In this document: in pieces, positions 8,694 to 16,937 of the stretch
How the letters are laid out: the number at the start of each line of letters is the position of its first letter
How positions within the stretch are numbered: position 1 is the first letter of the stretch
Origin: Peloplasma aerotolerans
GTDB lineage: Bacteria > Bacillota_I > Bacilli_A > Acholeplasmatales > Acholeplasmataceae
Assembly: GCF_030012175.1 (NCBI RefSeq)
Contig: NZ_JASCXW010000014.1
Coordinates: 1-49,807 of the forward strand
Direction of reading: 5' to 3'
Length of the DNA: 49,807 nucleotides
Position numbers and translations under genes: made by a program
Notes under the pieces: generated by a model
Seen by the model: only the letters and a program-made list of their open reading frames with translations
Databases searched by the model: none
Told to the model about the DNA's origin: nothing

Positions 8694-8701
8694 AATATCT
8701 C

Positions 8702-9907
8702 CTAAAACGATAAAAAGAATTCTTTTGCAGCTTTTACACTGTCTATAAATGTATCACAATCTGCGATGTTATTATATACATGGAATGACGCTCGCAATGT
8801 AGAATTCACTCCTAAAAATTTTGTTACAAGTTGTGCACAATGATGTCCAGCACGAACACTGATGTTATATTGATCTAACATTGTTGCAATATCGTGTGGA
8901 TGTACATCATCAACATTAAATGCTATGACTGGATTATCAGCTGTTGGGTTATAGATTGTCACACCTTCAACGTTTTTTAGTTTATCTAATGTGTATTGAT
9001 GTAGTTGATGTGTATGTTCATGAATCTCATGGATTCCAATAGATTCAATATATCGGATTGCTTCTGCTAATCCTATCGCACCACTAATCACTGGTGTTCC
9101 TGCTTCAAATTTAAGTGGTGCTTCTTTATAAGTAGCATGATCTTTAAATACTTGATCAGCCATTTCTCCACCAAACTCAAAGGGTTCTATGCTGTTTAGC
9201 AAATTTTCTTTACCATATAGCACTCCTACACCAGATGGCCCAAACATTTTGTGACCTGAAAATGCTAGAAAATCAACACCAAGTTCTTTAACATTAACTT
9301 CCATATGAGGTACAGATTGTGCTGCATCAAGAATAACGATTGCTTCTTTCTCATGCGCGAGTCTTGCGATTTCTTCAATAGGAGTTTTATAACCCATGAC
9401 ATTTGAGACATGTGTTATAGCAACCACCTTGGTTTGATTTGTTAGCACACTTTTGAAACCTTCAACTGTAATTCTTCCTTCTTTAGTTAATGGTATATAA
9501 ATCAGTTTAGCACCAGTCTTTTTTGCGACTACCATCCATGGAAGTAGGGAAGAGTGGTGTTCTAGTTCACTGGTAATGATTTCATCACCAGGCTTTAAAA
9601 TCTCTTTATATGCATGTGCAATAAGATTTAAAGCGGATGTCGTTCCACGAGTGAAGATGATTTCATCTTCCTGTGCACCAATAAATTTTGAGACTGTAAT
9701 TCTTGCATCTTCATATAATTTTGTTGCTTCATAAGCTAACTCATATGCCCCTCTGTGTACATTCACACCTAAAGACATATAATAATGGTCAACCTGTTTG
9801 ATAACAGATCTTACTTTGAGTGAAGATGCTGCAGAATCTAGATATGCTAGTTTTGGTTGTATATCATAGATTGGAAAATCTTTCCTAATTTTGTTAATAT
9901 CTATCAT
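8702..9907 (-). CDS. sufS: Cysteine desulfurase SufS
   Basis: A 401-residue PLP enzyme releasing sulfur from cysteine as persulfide for cluster assembly. Visible motifs are AYLDSAASSLK at the N terminus, TSELEHHSSLLPW with the PLP-stacking histidine, ILDAAQSVPH, the PLP-lysine motif FSGHKMFGPSGVGVLYG, and the catalytic-cysteine loop RAGHHCAQ near residue 358, of the group II (SufS) type. Its start overlaps the sufD stop (TGA in ATGA). Confidence 0.97.
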   Translation of the reverse strand: MIDINKIRKDFPIYDIQPKLAYLDSAASSLKVRSVIKQVDHYYMSLGVNVHRGAYELAYEATKLYEDARITVSKFIGAQEDEIIFTRGTTSALNLIAHAYKEILKPGDEIITSELEHHSSLLPWMVVAKKTGAKLIYIPLTKEGRITVEGFKSVLTNQTKVVAITHVSNVMGYKTPIEEIARLAHEKEAIVILDAAQSVPHMEVNVKELGVDFLAFSGHKMFGPSGVGVLYGKENLLNSIEPFEFGGEMADQVFKDHATYKEAPLKFEAGTPVISGAIGLAEAIRYIESIGIHEIHEHTHQLHQYTLDKLKNVEGVTIYNPTADNPVIAFNVDDVHPHDIATMLDQYNISVRAGHHCAQLVTKFLGVNSTLRASFHVYNNIADCDTFIDSVKAAKEFFLSF

Positions 9908-10779
9908 ATTCTTGAATTGACAACATGCACGAATCTTTCCTTAAGTGGTTCATCATCGATTTCATCGATAACTGGACGCAGGAATCCATTAATAATGAGT
10001 TTTTCTGCTTCCTGATGTGTTAATCCTCTGCTTCGCAAGTAAAACAATGCGTCTTCTGCAATTTTACCAATTGTTGCTCCATGACCTGCTTTAACGTCAT
10101 ATTCATCAATTAATAAGATTGGATTGACTTCAACTCTTGCTTCATCAGATGTAATAATACCTTTTAAGGTTTGGAAAGCATTAGCATGCTTCATCCCCTT
10201 TTCTATTTTTTCGACACCGTTCAAGACAATTTTACCACGTTTATTGGCAATTCCAATGTTCGTCATGTCTCCAAATGTGTTTGGTGCTTTATGTACAATT
10301 AGAACATCAATGCTTTGTTGATGGTCATCAGACGATACAGCAATCGCTCTTAATTTGACTTCTGCACCTTCGCCAACTAAATCAACATGCATTTTTGCTG
10401 TAAGTATATTGCTTACAAATCCACCAATTAAGTCTAATTTTGCATCTCTATCTACAACAAAATGATGCTCAAGATTAGCATTAAGACTCGATAATTCACT
10501 AATAAGTAAATATTTGACTTGTGTATTCGATTTCGCATGAAGCTTTATTTTGTAATTGTTGTCTGTAGTATCTTCACTAACAACTTCTAAAATAATCTTG
10601 ATGCCTGTATTTTCAGACACAATGATTTCAAATGACTCGTTGCTATCATCTTCTAATGTTATTTTAAATGGATCTTGATATTGGATATTTTTTGGTATGG
10701 TTAATTGTTGGTTTTCATAAATGAAATCTTTAGGTAATCCCGATACAACTTCGTGATTTTTAATAACAATTGAATTCAT
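9904..10779 (-). CDS. sufD: Fe-S cluster assembly protein SufD (short form)
   Basis: A 291-residue beta-helix protein of the SufB/SufD family, recognised from the C-terminal block VEVNPILLIDEYDVKAGHGA, GKIAEDALFYLRSRGLTHQEAE and INGFLRPVIDEI. It is much shorter than B. subtilis SufD (437 residues); the N-terminal helical region is reduced. It partners SufB and SufC. It is translationally coupled on both sides: a one-base TAATG overlap with sufC and a 4-nt overlap with sufS. Confidence 0.93.
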   Translation of the reverse strand: MNSIVIKNHEVVSGLPKDFIYENQQLTIPKNIQYQDPFKITLEDDSNESFEIIVSENTGIKIILEVVSEDTTDNNYKIKLHAKSNTQVKYLLISELSSLNANLEHHFVVDRDAKLDLIGGFVSNILTAKMHVDLVGEGAEVKLRAIAVSSDDHQQSIDVLIVHKAPNTFGDMTNIGIANKRGKIVLNGVEKIEKGMKHANAFQTLKGIITSDEARVEVNPILLIDEYDVKAGHGATIGKIAEDALFYLRSRGLTHQEAEKLIINGFLRPVIDEIDDEPLKERFVHVVNSRI

Positions 10780-11546
10780 TATTGATCCTCTTCAATGTAA
10801 TCTATACCTAATTCATCTTTTATCCATAAATAACCATTTTGATCAATCTTTTCAATTAATTCTTGCCCACCACTTAATACGATTTTACCATCAATCATAA
10901 TATGAACATTCGTTGGTTTGATATGGTCTAAAATACGTTGATAGTGTGTTATCAAAATACAACCAAACTCACTATTAACAAGACTACTTACGTTCTCTCC
11001 AACGATTTTTAATGCATCAACATCAAGTCCTGAATCAATCTCATCAAGAATTGCAAATTTTGGCTTTAAAACTTTTAACTGAAGAATTTCATTTCTTTTT
11101 CTTTCGCCACCACTAAAACCTTCGTTTAAATAACGATGTGCTAGATCTGGTCGCATTTTCAACTCTTCAACTTGTTTTTCATATGAAACAGCAAACTCAA
11201 AAAGACCAATATCTTTTCCTGAAGTTGCTCTAACTGCTTGACGCATAAAGTCAGAATTTGTTACGCCAGGAACTTCAGCTGGATACTGCATTGCAAGAAA
11301 TAAACCTGCACGTGCTCTTTCATCAACTTCCATATCTAAAATGTTTTCTCCATCTAGATACGCTTCCCCTGCAGTCACTTCATATTTTGGATGGCCCATC
11401 AATGCGCTTGCTAGCGTTGATTTCCCTGTACCATTAGGACCCATAATTGCGTGTACTTCTCCTGAATTAACTGATAAGTTAACTCCTTTTAATATTTCTT
11501 TTCCTTCAATTTCAACATGTAGGTTGATAATTTCTAATTTTGCCAT
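10779..11546 (-). CDS. sufC: Fe-S cluster assembly ATPase SufC
   Basis: A 255-residue ABC-type ATPase that drives the SufBCD scaffold. Walker A is GPNGTGKSTLA, the signature is GFSGGERKRNEILQL, Walker B is FAILDEIDSGLD and the switch histidine is ITHYQR. The start chosen is the ATG at 11546, preceded by AGGAGG 8 nt upstream; an in-frame ATG at 11585 lies upstream of the -10 box and would not be transcribed. First gene of the operon. Confidence 0.97.
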   Translation of the reverse strand: MAKLEIINLHVEIEGKEILKGVNLSVNSGEVHAIMGPNGTGKSTLASALMGHPKYEVTAGEAYLDGENILDMEVDERARAGLFLAMQYPAEVPGVTNSDFMRQAVRATSGKDIGLFEFAVSYEKQVEELKMRPDLAHRYLNEGFSGGERKRNEILQLKVLKPKFAILDEIDSGLDVDALKIVGENVSSLVNSEFGCILITHYQRILDHIKPTNVHIMIDGKIVLSGGQELIEKIDQNGYLWIKDELGIDYIEEDQ

Positions 11547-11573
11547 AAAAGACCTCCTTGAATTTCCATATCT

Positions 11574-11579
11574 ATTATA
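11574..11579 (-). promoter_or_regulatory. -10 box of the suf operon promoter
   Basis: TATAAT on the minus strand, 28 nt upstream of the sufC ATG, with a weak -35. It decides the sufC start codon choice. Confidence 0.6.
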
Positions 11580-11692
11580 TAACAAAGGGCTTTTTATTGC
11601 TATTTATATGCTAATTTATAATTTGTTAAAATGAGGAAACGTTTTCAATGAAAATTTCATGTAAATAATCATTCATTTTCAGAAAACTGTAT

Positions 11693-11866
11693 TATAATAT
11701 GAATGTAGTCAGGTTTACTTTTTCTATTACAAGACTACATCAAATGTATTTTTCTCCCAAAAAATACAGCGTTAACCTCGCTATTAAAATATTTGGACTG
11801 CCATCCACGATTATTTTATAAAAAGGTTTTCCCAAAATTGGGCTTCTTAGGAAGCTCGTTTTTTTT
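11693..11866 (+). ncRNA. Putative stand-alone structured small RNA
   Basis: This 358-nt gap between the divergent sufC and S41 lipoprotein genes holds what looks like an independent transcription unit. A TATAAT box sits at 11693-11698. From about 11702 a series of hairpins follows: ATGTAGTC/GACTACAT, TGTATTTTT/AAAAATACA, GCG/CGC around TTAACCT, TGGA/TCCA. It ends with a terminator stem at 11840-11857 and eight T. A strong second promoter for the downstream gene starts at 11873, after the terminator, which argues against a simple 5' leader. I match it to no known RNA class (6S RNA, SRP RNA and common riboswitches were considered). An attenuator is possible. Confidence 0.4.
11831..11866 (+). 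terminator. Terminator with overlapping alternative hairpin
   Basis: GGGCTTC-TTAG-GAAGCTC stem (one G-U pair) followed by eight T. The first GGG can also pair in the palindrome CCCAAAATTGGG at 11831-11842, so the two hairpins exclude each other. Confidence 0.7.
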
Positions 11867-11872
11867 ATAAAC

Positions 11873-11901
11873 TTGACAAAAAATGAAAAAAAATATATAA
11901 A
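11873..11901 (+). promoter_or_regulatory. Promoter of the S41-type lipoprotein gene
   Basis: TTGACA at 11873-11878, 17-bp spacer, TATAAA at 11896-11901, 43 nt before the start codon. An inverted repeat ATACAT/ATGTAT lies just downstream, followed by a GGAG/GGGGG ribosome site. Confidence 0.8.
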
Positions 11902-11943
11902 TAATATAATACATTATATTATGTATGGAGAAGGGGGCTTCAA

Positions 11944-14154
11944 ATGAAACAAAAAATAGTATTTTTAATATTAATCATTACATTTGTTTTATCAGCATGT
12001 ACTAAGAGTGAAACATACACCGTTTCATTTAACACACAAGGTGGGACAGAGATTACCGAAATAGTCGTTGAAAGTGGTGCAGTGATTGGATTCCCTGAAC
12101 AGACAGAAAAAGATGCATATATTTTTGATGGATGGTTTACTGACACCATTTATAGTAAACCTTATGATTTTAGTGAGCCTGTTACAAAAAATATAACACT
12201 ATATGCTAAATGGCTAGCTGATTCTACTATTCAAATAAATAGAATGGATCTTGACGCAGCACAAATTAACATTTCTGAAGACATGATTTTGTCATCAAAG
12301 ATTGAATTACCAAAAACAGGTGAAATACATGGGTCTAGTATAACGTGGATATCTGATGATCCTGGTGTTATTACCTCAGGTGGTATTGTATTACATCCGC
12401 CTATGGGTAGCGATTCTATAACTGTTACATTAACTGCAAAGTTAAACTATGAACTAGAATCGAAAAACTATGATTTCGAACTTGAAGTTATGCCAATGAA
12501 TGAGATTAACATCATTGAATCAACATCTCTACCATTTACAAATGTAACCTCAGAGTTTGAAGTATTTTCTGGCAACTTAATGACTTATTATGGCGAAAAC
12601 AGTTCTATTCCTTATGTTGATGTTCAAGAATTCTTGCAATTGCTAGATGGTTTTCTACATTATGAAGACCTAGAGTTCACATATTTAAATGAGATCATGA
12701 CCATCGCATATGAAGCTGAGTTCGATATCGAAGATGAATTTGGGAATGTCATCGATACAGAAATTGAAAGTTTTTTAATGACTATAGACTTCGATTTGAA
12801 CACCGTTACAGTCGATCGATTAGGTTTTTTCGACTATTACGTTTATGAAACAGCTACTGAATATGGTGCTGGTATTACTTACTTAGACTCTTATGTTGAA
12901 CCGGGAGATTCAATTACTTTTGAATTGACACCTTATCGCTTTGATTTGGTTATTGATAACGATAAATATTTATTCCCATTCCATATAGCCAACCTTTTAT
13001 TTACAAGTGGCTCATACTATAATGTTTATTTTAACGGTAATAGTTATACGGGCATCTATGCTTTTCCGGATCCATCTGATACTAGCGGTTCAACTGAAGA
13101 TGGTATTGCATTCAATACAATTAAGAATAGTTCATATAATGGGCACGATATACCTGCAGATTTAATCGTTGCAACCTACGATATGCTTGCTTTTACACTT
13201 GACTACTTCTTTGGATTAAAAGATGAGCGTGGTATTCAAACACATTATGATTTGCTAAAAATTTATAACAATACTATGTTAAATGGAACAACAAGAGGTT
13301 TATCTGATGGTATCTTTAGGTTTGTTACTAAGACGATGGATGATTTACATAGTTCTCATCACTTTCCAGGATACTATGAACCAAAGAATTTTAGTATACC
13401 ATTAACAAATATCGCCCAAGTAGGGGCTTCTGTTAGAAGATGGTATGAAACATTATGGGATGTTCAGGAGGTCTTAGCAACTACTTACCCTACCAATATA
13501 GACAACTTACCACCAAACTATAGAATCATTGATGGTGGTAAAACAGCTGTCATTTATTTAGATGGTTTTCATACTGCAACTGTTGAAAATCCAGATGGAA
13601 AAGATTCCAATAAGTATATGAGAGAAACATTGAACAGTATCTTTGCTGAATCAATGAGTATTGAAAATATAGTTATTGATCTAAGTTATAATACTGGAGG
13701 AAATCTTGGAGCTTTACTTAGAGTTTTAGGTTATATGACTGAAGATCCTATTGAAATGAGCTATATGAACCCTTTAGATGGTTCTAGAGTTACATATTTC
13801 GCAAATATTGATACAGTTGCTTATACTGAAATCAATTGGTTCTTCTTAACTTCAAAAGTAACGTTTAGTGCAGCAAACCTAATGGCTTCAATTGGTCAGC
13901 ATATGGGGTTTGCTGCAATTATTGGAACTCAATCTGGTGGTGGTGCATCATCAATCACACCTGTTGTTTTACCAGATGGTAGTTTCTTTCATATGAGTAG
14001 TCTAAATGTGTTAAGCTATCGTGAGGGTAATGAGATTGATGGTTATACTTATTATAGTATTGAACATGGTATCACACCTGACTATATTCTAGAAGTTGAG
14101 TTCGTTCAATCTAATGCCAAAATTATTGAAGCAATTTATCAAATCCTTGATTAA
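11944..14154 (+). CDS. Surface lipoprotein with InlB-type repeat, Ig-like domain and S41-type peptidase domain
   Basis: A 736-residue lipoprotein: signal with lipobox LSAC (Cys19). Residues 25-90 are one Listeria-Bacteroides (InlB B-type) repeat (SFNTQGGTEI, FDGWFTD, ITLYAKW). Residues about 95-190 look like an Ig-like domain. Residues about 215-360 carry a copper-amine-oxidase-N-like segment (tentative). The C-terminal 200 residues resemble S41 tail-specific peptidases: IVIDLSYNTGGN near 572, KVTFSAANLMASIG near 640 with the likely catalytic serine, then IGTQSGGGASS. No PDZ domain is seen. Likely a cell-surface peptidase or peptide-binding protein; the substrate is unknown. It is monocistronic with its own promoter and terminator. 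Confidence 0.75.
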   Translation: MKQKIVFLILIITFVLSACTKSETYTVSFNTQGGTEITEIVVESGAVIGFPEQTEKDAYIFDGWFTDTIYSKPYDFSEPVTKNITLYAKWLADSTIQINRMDLDAAQINISEDMILSSKIELPKTGEIHGSSITWISDDPGVITSGGIVLHPPMGSDSITVTLTAKLNYELESKNYDFELEVMPMNEINIIESTSLPFTNVTSEFEVFSGNLMTYYGENSSIPYVDVQEFLQLLDGFLHYEDLEFTYLNEIMTIAYEAEFDIEDEFGNVIDTEIESFLMTIDFDLNTVTVDRLGFFDYYVYETATEYGAGITYLDSYVEPGDSITFELTPYRFDLVIDNDKYLFPFHIANLLFTSGSYYNVYFNGNSYTGIYAFPDPSDTSGSTEDGIAFNTIKNSSYNGHDIPADLIVATYDMLAFTLDYFFGLKDERGIQTHYDLLKIYNNTMLNGTTRGLSDGIFRFVTKTMDDLHSSHHFPGYYEPKNFSIPLTNIAQVGASVRRWYETLWDVQEVLATTYPTNIDNLPPNYRIIDGGKTAVIYLDGFHTATVENPDGKDSNKYMRETLNSIFAESMSIENIVIDLSYNTGGNLGALLRVLGYMTEDPIEMSYMNPLDGSRVTYFANIDTVAYTEINWFFLTSKVTFSAANLMASIGQHMGFAAIIGTQSGGGASSITPVVLPDGSFFHMSSLNVLSYREGNEIDGYTYYSIEHGITPDYILEVEFVQSNAKIIEAIYQILD

Positions 14155-14172
14155 TTTATTGAATGAGATAGA

Positions 14173-14203
14173 AAAAAAGCCAATCGAATTTGATTGGCTT
14201 TTT
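14173..14203. terminator. Bidirectional terminator between the S41-type gene and the opp operon
   Basis: AAGCCAATC/GATTGGCTT stem flanked by A-runs and T-runs on either side, serving convergent genes. Confidence 0.85.
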
Positions 14204-14205
14204 CA

Positions 14206-14394
14206 TTATCCGAATAATAACAATAGAACAACTACAAAGATAGCTACAATAATAAGAAATACTGGCAACAAAACGATGAACGCTGCAATAAACATTGCTA
14301 AGATATCGTTCTTTTCTGGCGGAGTTTCAGCTAAATTTTTACGAGCTTGAGCTCTTTTAGCTGCTTTTTCTGCTTCAGTTTCGTATTTTCTCAT
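14206..14394 (-). CDS. Small single-span membrane protein coupled to oppF
   Basis: A 62-residue protein starting one base after the oppF stop codon, so probably translated by the same ribosomes. The first 30 residues are charged (ETEAEKAAKRAQARKNL); residues about 31-60 are one long hydrophobic helix (FIAAFIVLLPVFLIIVAIFV). A bidirectional terminator follows directly, making it the last gene of the opp operon. No family recognised. It could be a small transporter-associated subunit, but that is only inferred from position. Confidence 0.6.
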   Translation of the reverse strand: MRKYETEAEKAAKRAQARKNLAETPPEKNDILAMFIAAFIVLLPVFLIIVAIFVVVLLLLFG

Positions 14395-14395
14395 T

Positions 14396-15934
14396 TTACT
14401 TCATATCTTTTGTCTTTTCATAATAGTGACATGCTACGAAGTGTCCTGGATTAATCTCGCGATATTCAGGAACTACCTTAGCACATTTATCTGTTGCCAG
14501 AGGACAGCGTGTTCTAAATTTACAACCTGATGGTGGGAAGATATTAGAAGGAATATCGCCTTCTAGGATAATCCGTGTACCTTTAATCTCATCAGTTGTA
14601 GGAATTGCTGATAATAAAGCTTTTGTATATGGGTGAAGTGGATCTGCATAAATTTCAGCAGATGGTCCAAGTTCAACCATATTACCTAAATACATAACTC
14701 CAATACGATCACTAATATGCTTAATAACGCTTAAGTCATGTGAAATAAATAGGTATGTTAAGTCTTCTTGTTCTTTAAGTTCCATTAACAAGTTAATAAT
14801 TTGAGATTGAATCGATACGTCTAACGCACTAACTGCTTCATCACAAACAACAAATTCAGGTTTTAATGCTAGTGCTCTAGCGATACCAATACGTTGTCTT
14901 TGTCCACCAGAGAACTGGTGAGGGAAACGGTGTAACATATAACCGTCAAGACCACATTTTGACATCGTTTCTAAAATATATGTTTCAAGCTCTTTCGAAC
15001 CCTTCTTATACATTCCATGCTCAACGACTGCTTCACCGATAATTTGCCCAACTGTCATACGAGAATCAAGAGATGAATATGGATCTTGGAAGATAATTTG
15101 TAACTTTCTTCTTAGATTTCTCATTTCTTCATCATCAAGTCTTGTTAAGTTGATACCCGTTTCACGGTTTTTCTCAAGTTTTGCTTGATATTTAGGATCT
15201 AAGGTACGTTCTGTAATAGCCAATGTTTTTTGACCTTTAAATCCACGAACTTTTTCAAATAATGATTTAACTTCTTCTGAGTACTTATCGCTATACTTAC
15301 CTTCTAGACCACTGAAAATAACACTGTTATGTCCAAATAGAACGGTTGCTTTAAGGAGTAAGTCGCGAATTTGTTCGATATTTTCTTCTAAAATCAAACT
15401 ACCAACTGTACGTGAACCTTCTCTAAGTTGTCTTGAAGCTTCCTTTTTTTGTTCTCTTGAAAGGTATGCTAGTTTTTCTACTCTTTTTTGTTTCTTTTCG
15501 TAATTCTTATCAGGCATTTCTTTGCTTTTTTCAATTGCATCAATTTCTTTTTTCAGAGATACTAATTCTTCATCATACTTAACACTCTTTTGATAACATT
15601 TGATAGCATGCTCTTGATATTTAGGAAGTTTTTCGATTTCTTTAACAATATAATTTAGATCCATATCTTCAACTCTAGAGCCATAATATACAGCACTACC
15701 ACTTGTAGGTGGATATAATTGAAGAATTACGCGTCCAAGTGTAGATTTACCACAACCTGATTCGCCAACTAATCCAAATGTTTCACCTTTAATGATTCTT
15801 AAATTCACATCTTCAACAGCACGAACATAGATTTGATTTTTATCAAAGAATGAATTTCTTTTTAATGGAAAGAACTTTTTCAACTTATTCATTATAAGTA
15901 GAGGTTCTTGTTTACTTAGACTATTTTTCGCCAT
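14396..15934 (-). CDS. oppF: Oligopeptide ABC importer ATPase OppF, with large insertion
   Basis: A 512-residue ATPase, much larger than usual OppF (about 310-330). Walker A is [11 protein letters not shown]. The Q-loop FQDPYSSLD comes only about 210 residues later; between them lies an extra segment of about 170 charged, helix-prone residues (for example [20 protein letters not shown]). The signature [15 protein letters not shown], Walker [13 protein letters not shown] and switch histidine FISHD are intact, and the C-terminal oligopeptide-transporter Cys motif CKFRTRCP is present. The start used is the ATG at 15934 (GGGGTG upstream); an in-frame GTG at 15949 is the alternative. It overlaps the oppD end. 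Confidence 0.93.
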   Translation of the reverse strand: MAKNSLSKQEPLLIMNKLKKFFPLKRNSFFDKNQIYVRAVEDVNLRIIKGETFGLVGESGCGKSTLGRVILQLYPPTSGSAVYYGSRVEDMDLNYIVKEIEKLPKYQEHAIKCYQKSVKYDEELVSLKKEIDAIEKSKEMPDKNYEKKQKRVEKLAYLSREQKKEASRQLREGSRTVGSLILEENIEQIRDLLLKATVLFGHNSVIFSGLEGKYSDKYSEEVKSLFEKVRGFKGQKTLAITERTLDPKYQAKLEKNRETGINLTRLDDEEMRNLRRKLQIIFQDPYSSLDSRMTVGQIIGEAVVEHGMYKKGSKELETYILETMSKCGLDGYMLHRFPHQFSGGQRQRIGIARALALKPEFVVCDEAVSALDVSIQSQIINLLMELKEQEDLTYLFISHDLSVIKHISDRIGVMYLGNMVELGPSAEIYADPLHPYTKALLSAIPTTDEIKGTRIILEGDIPSNIFPPSGCKFRTRCPLATDKCAKVVPEYREINPGHFVACHYYEKTKDMK

Positions 15935-16925
15935 CGCTGCGCACCCCACTTTCTGGATAGAAACAACGAATGTGGTGATCTTTTTCCACTTCTACTAATT
16001 CAGGTTCTTCAACTCTACATTTGTCCGTTGCATATTTGCAACGTGGAGCAAATTTACATCCTGGAGGTAAATCCAGTGGATGTGGTACTGTACCTGGAAT
16101 AACTTCTAGTTTCTTACCTTTTTCATCTGAAAGTCGAGGAATTGAATTCATCAAGCCTTCAGTATAAGGATGTGAGTATTTAGCTTTTCCACTAAAAATA
16201 ACTTTTGAATTCGCACTCTCTACAACTTGTCCAGAATACATAACTGCAACATCATCAGCCATTTCGTTAATAACCCCAAGGTCATGTGTAACGAATATAA
16301 TTGATGTTCCAAGTTCATCTTTCAACTCATTCATAAGTTTTAGAATTTGTGCCTGGATGGTTACGTCTAATGCGGTCGTTGGTTCGTCAGCGATTAGGAG
16401 TTTTGGACGACAAGCTAATGCCATCGCAATCATAACACGTTGACTCATACCACCGGAAAGCTGGAATGAGTATGCTTTCGCAATCTTTTCAGGATTACTA
16501 ATACCTACAAGTCCTAATAATTCAATAGTACGCGCGTGAGCTTGGTCTTTTGTCATGTCTTGGTGAAGCATTAAAACTTCACTAATTTGTCGCGTAACTG
16601 TTAATACTGGATTCAAACTTGTCATCGGCTCTTGGAAAATAACAGAAATATCGTTCCCACGAATTTTTCTAAGCTCGTTTTGAGTTAAACTAGAAATTTT
16701 TTCACCATCAAACCAAATTTCACCAGAATGTATTTTTTGATTGTGTTCAAAGAGTTTTAAAATACTCATTGCTGTAACACTTTTACCACTTCCGGACTCT
16801 CCAACAATTCCTAATGTCTTACCATTTTGAACTTTAAGAGAAACACCATTAGCAGCTTTAATTAAACCTCTTTTAGTTGTGAAGTAGGTATGTAAATCTT
16901 TTATTTCTAATAAATACTTATCCAT
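15921..16925 (-). CDS. oppD: Oligopeptide ABC importer ATPase OppD
   Basis: A 334-residue ATPase of normal size. Walker A GESGSGKSVTAM, Q-loop IFQEPMTSLNPV, signature LSGGMSQRVMIAMALAC, Walker B LLIADEPTTALD, switch histidine VTHDLG, and the C-terminal cysteine motif PGCKFAPRCKYATDKC (an Fe-S cluster site in some family members). It pairs with OppF as the two nucleotide-binding subunits. It lies 12 nt after oppC and ends inside the start region of oppF. Confidence 0.96.
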   Translation of the reverse strand: MDKYLLEIKDLHTYFTTKRGLIKAANGVSLKVQNGKTLGIVGESGSGKSVTAMSILKLFEHNQKIHSGEIWFDGEKISSLTQNELRKIRGNDISVIFQEPMTSLNPVLTVTRQISEVLMLHQDMTKDQAHARTIELLGLVGISNPEKIAKAYSFQLSGGMSQRVMIAMALACRPKLLIADEPTTALDVTIQAQILKLMNELKDELGTSIIFVTHDLGVINEMADDVAVMYSGQVVESANSKVIFSGKAKYSHPYTEGLMNSIPRLSDEKGKKLEVIPGTVPHPLDLPPGCKFAPRCKYATDKCRVEEPELVEVEKDHHIRCFYPESGVRSDGEK

Positions 16926-16937
16926 TTGTCATACCTC

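Noticed and set aside
11546-11585. Longer start for sufC at 11585.
   Set aside because: This start lies upstream of the TATAAT box, so it would not be in the transcript. The ATG at 11546 has AGGAGG and gives the normal N terminus.
11702-11866. Assigning the putative small RNA to 6S RNA, SRP RNA, a T-box or a common riboswitch.
   Set aside because: No closing 5'-3' stem of 6S type, no SRP Alu/S motif, no T-box AGGGTGG and no recognisable riboswitch core; left unassigned.
14096-14350. Open frame of 84 codons on the plus strand crossing the S41-type gene end.
   Set aside because: It runs through the bidirectional terminator and antisense to the small membrane protein; it has no ribosome site.
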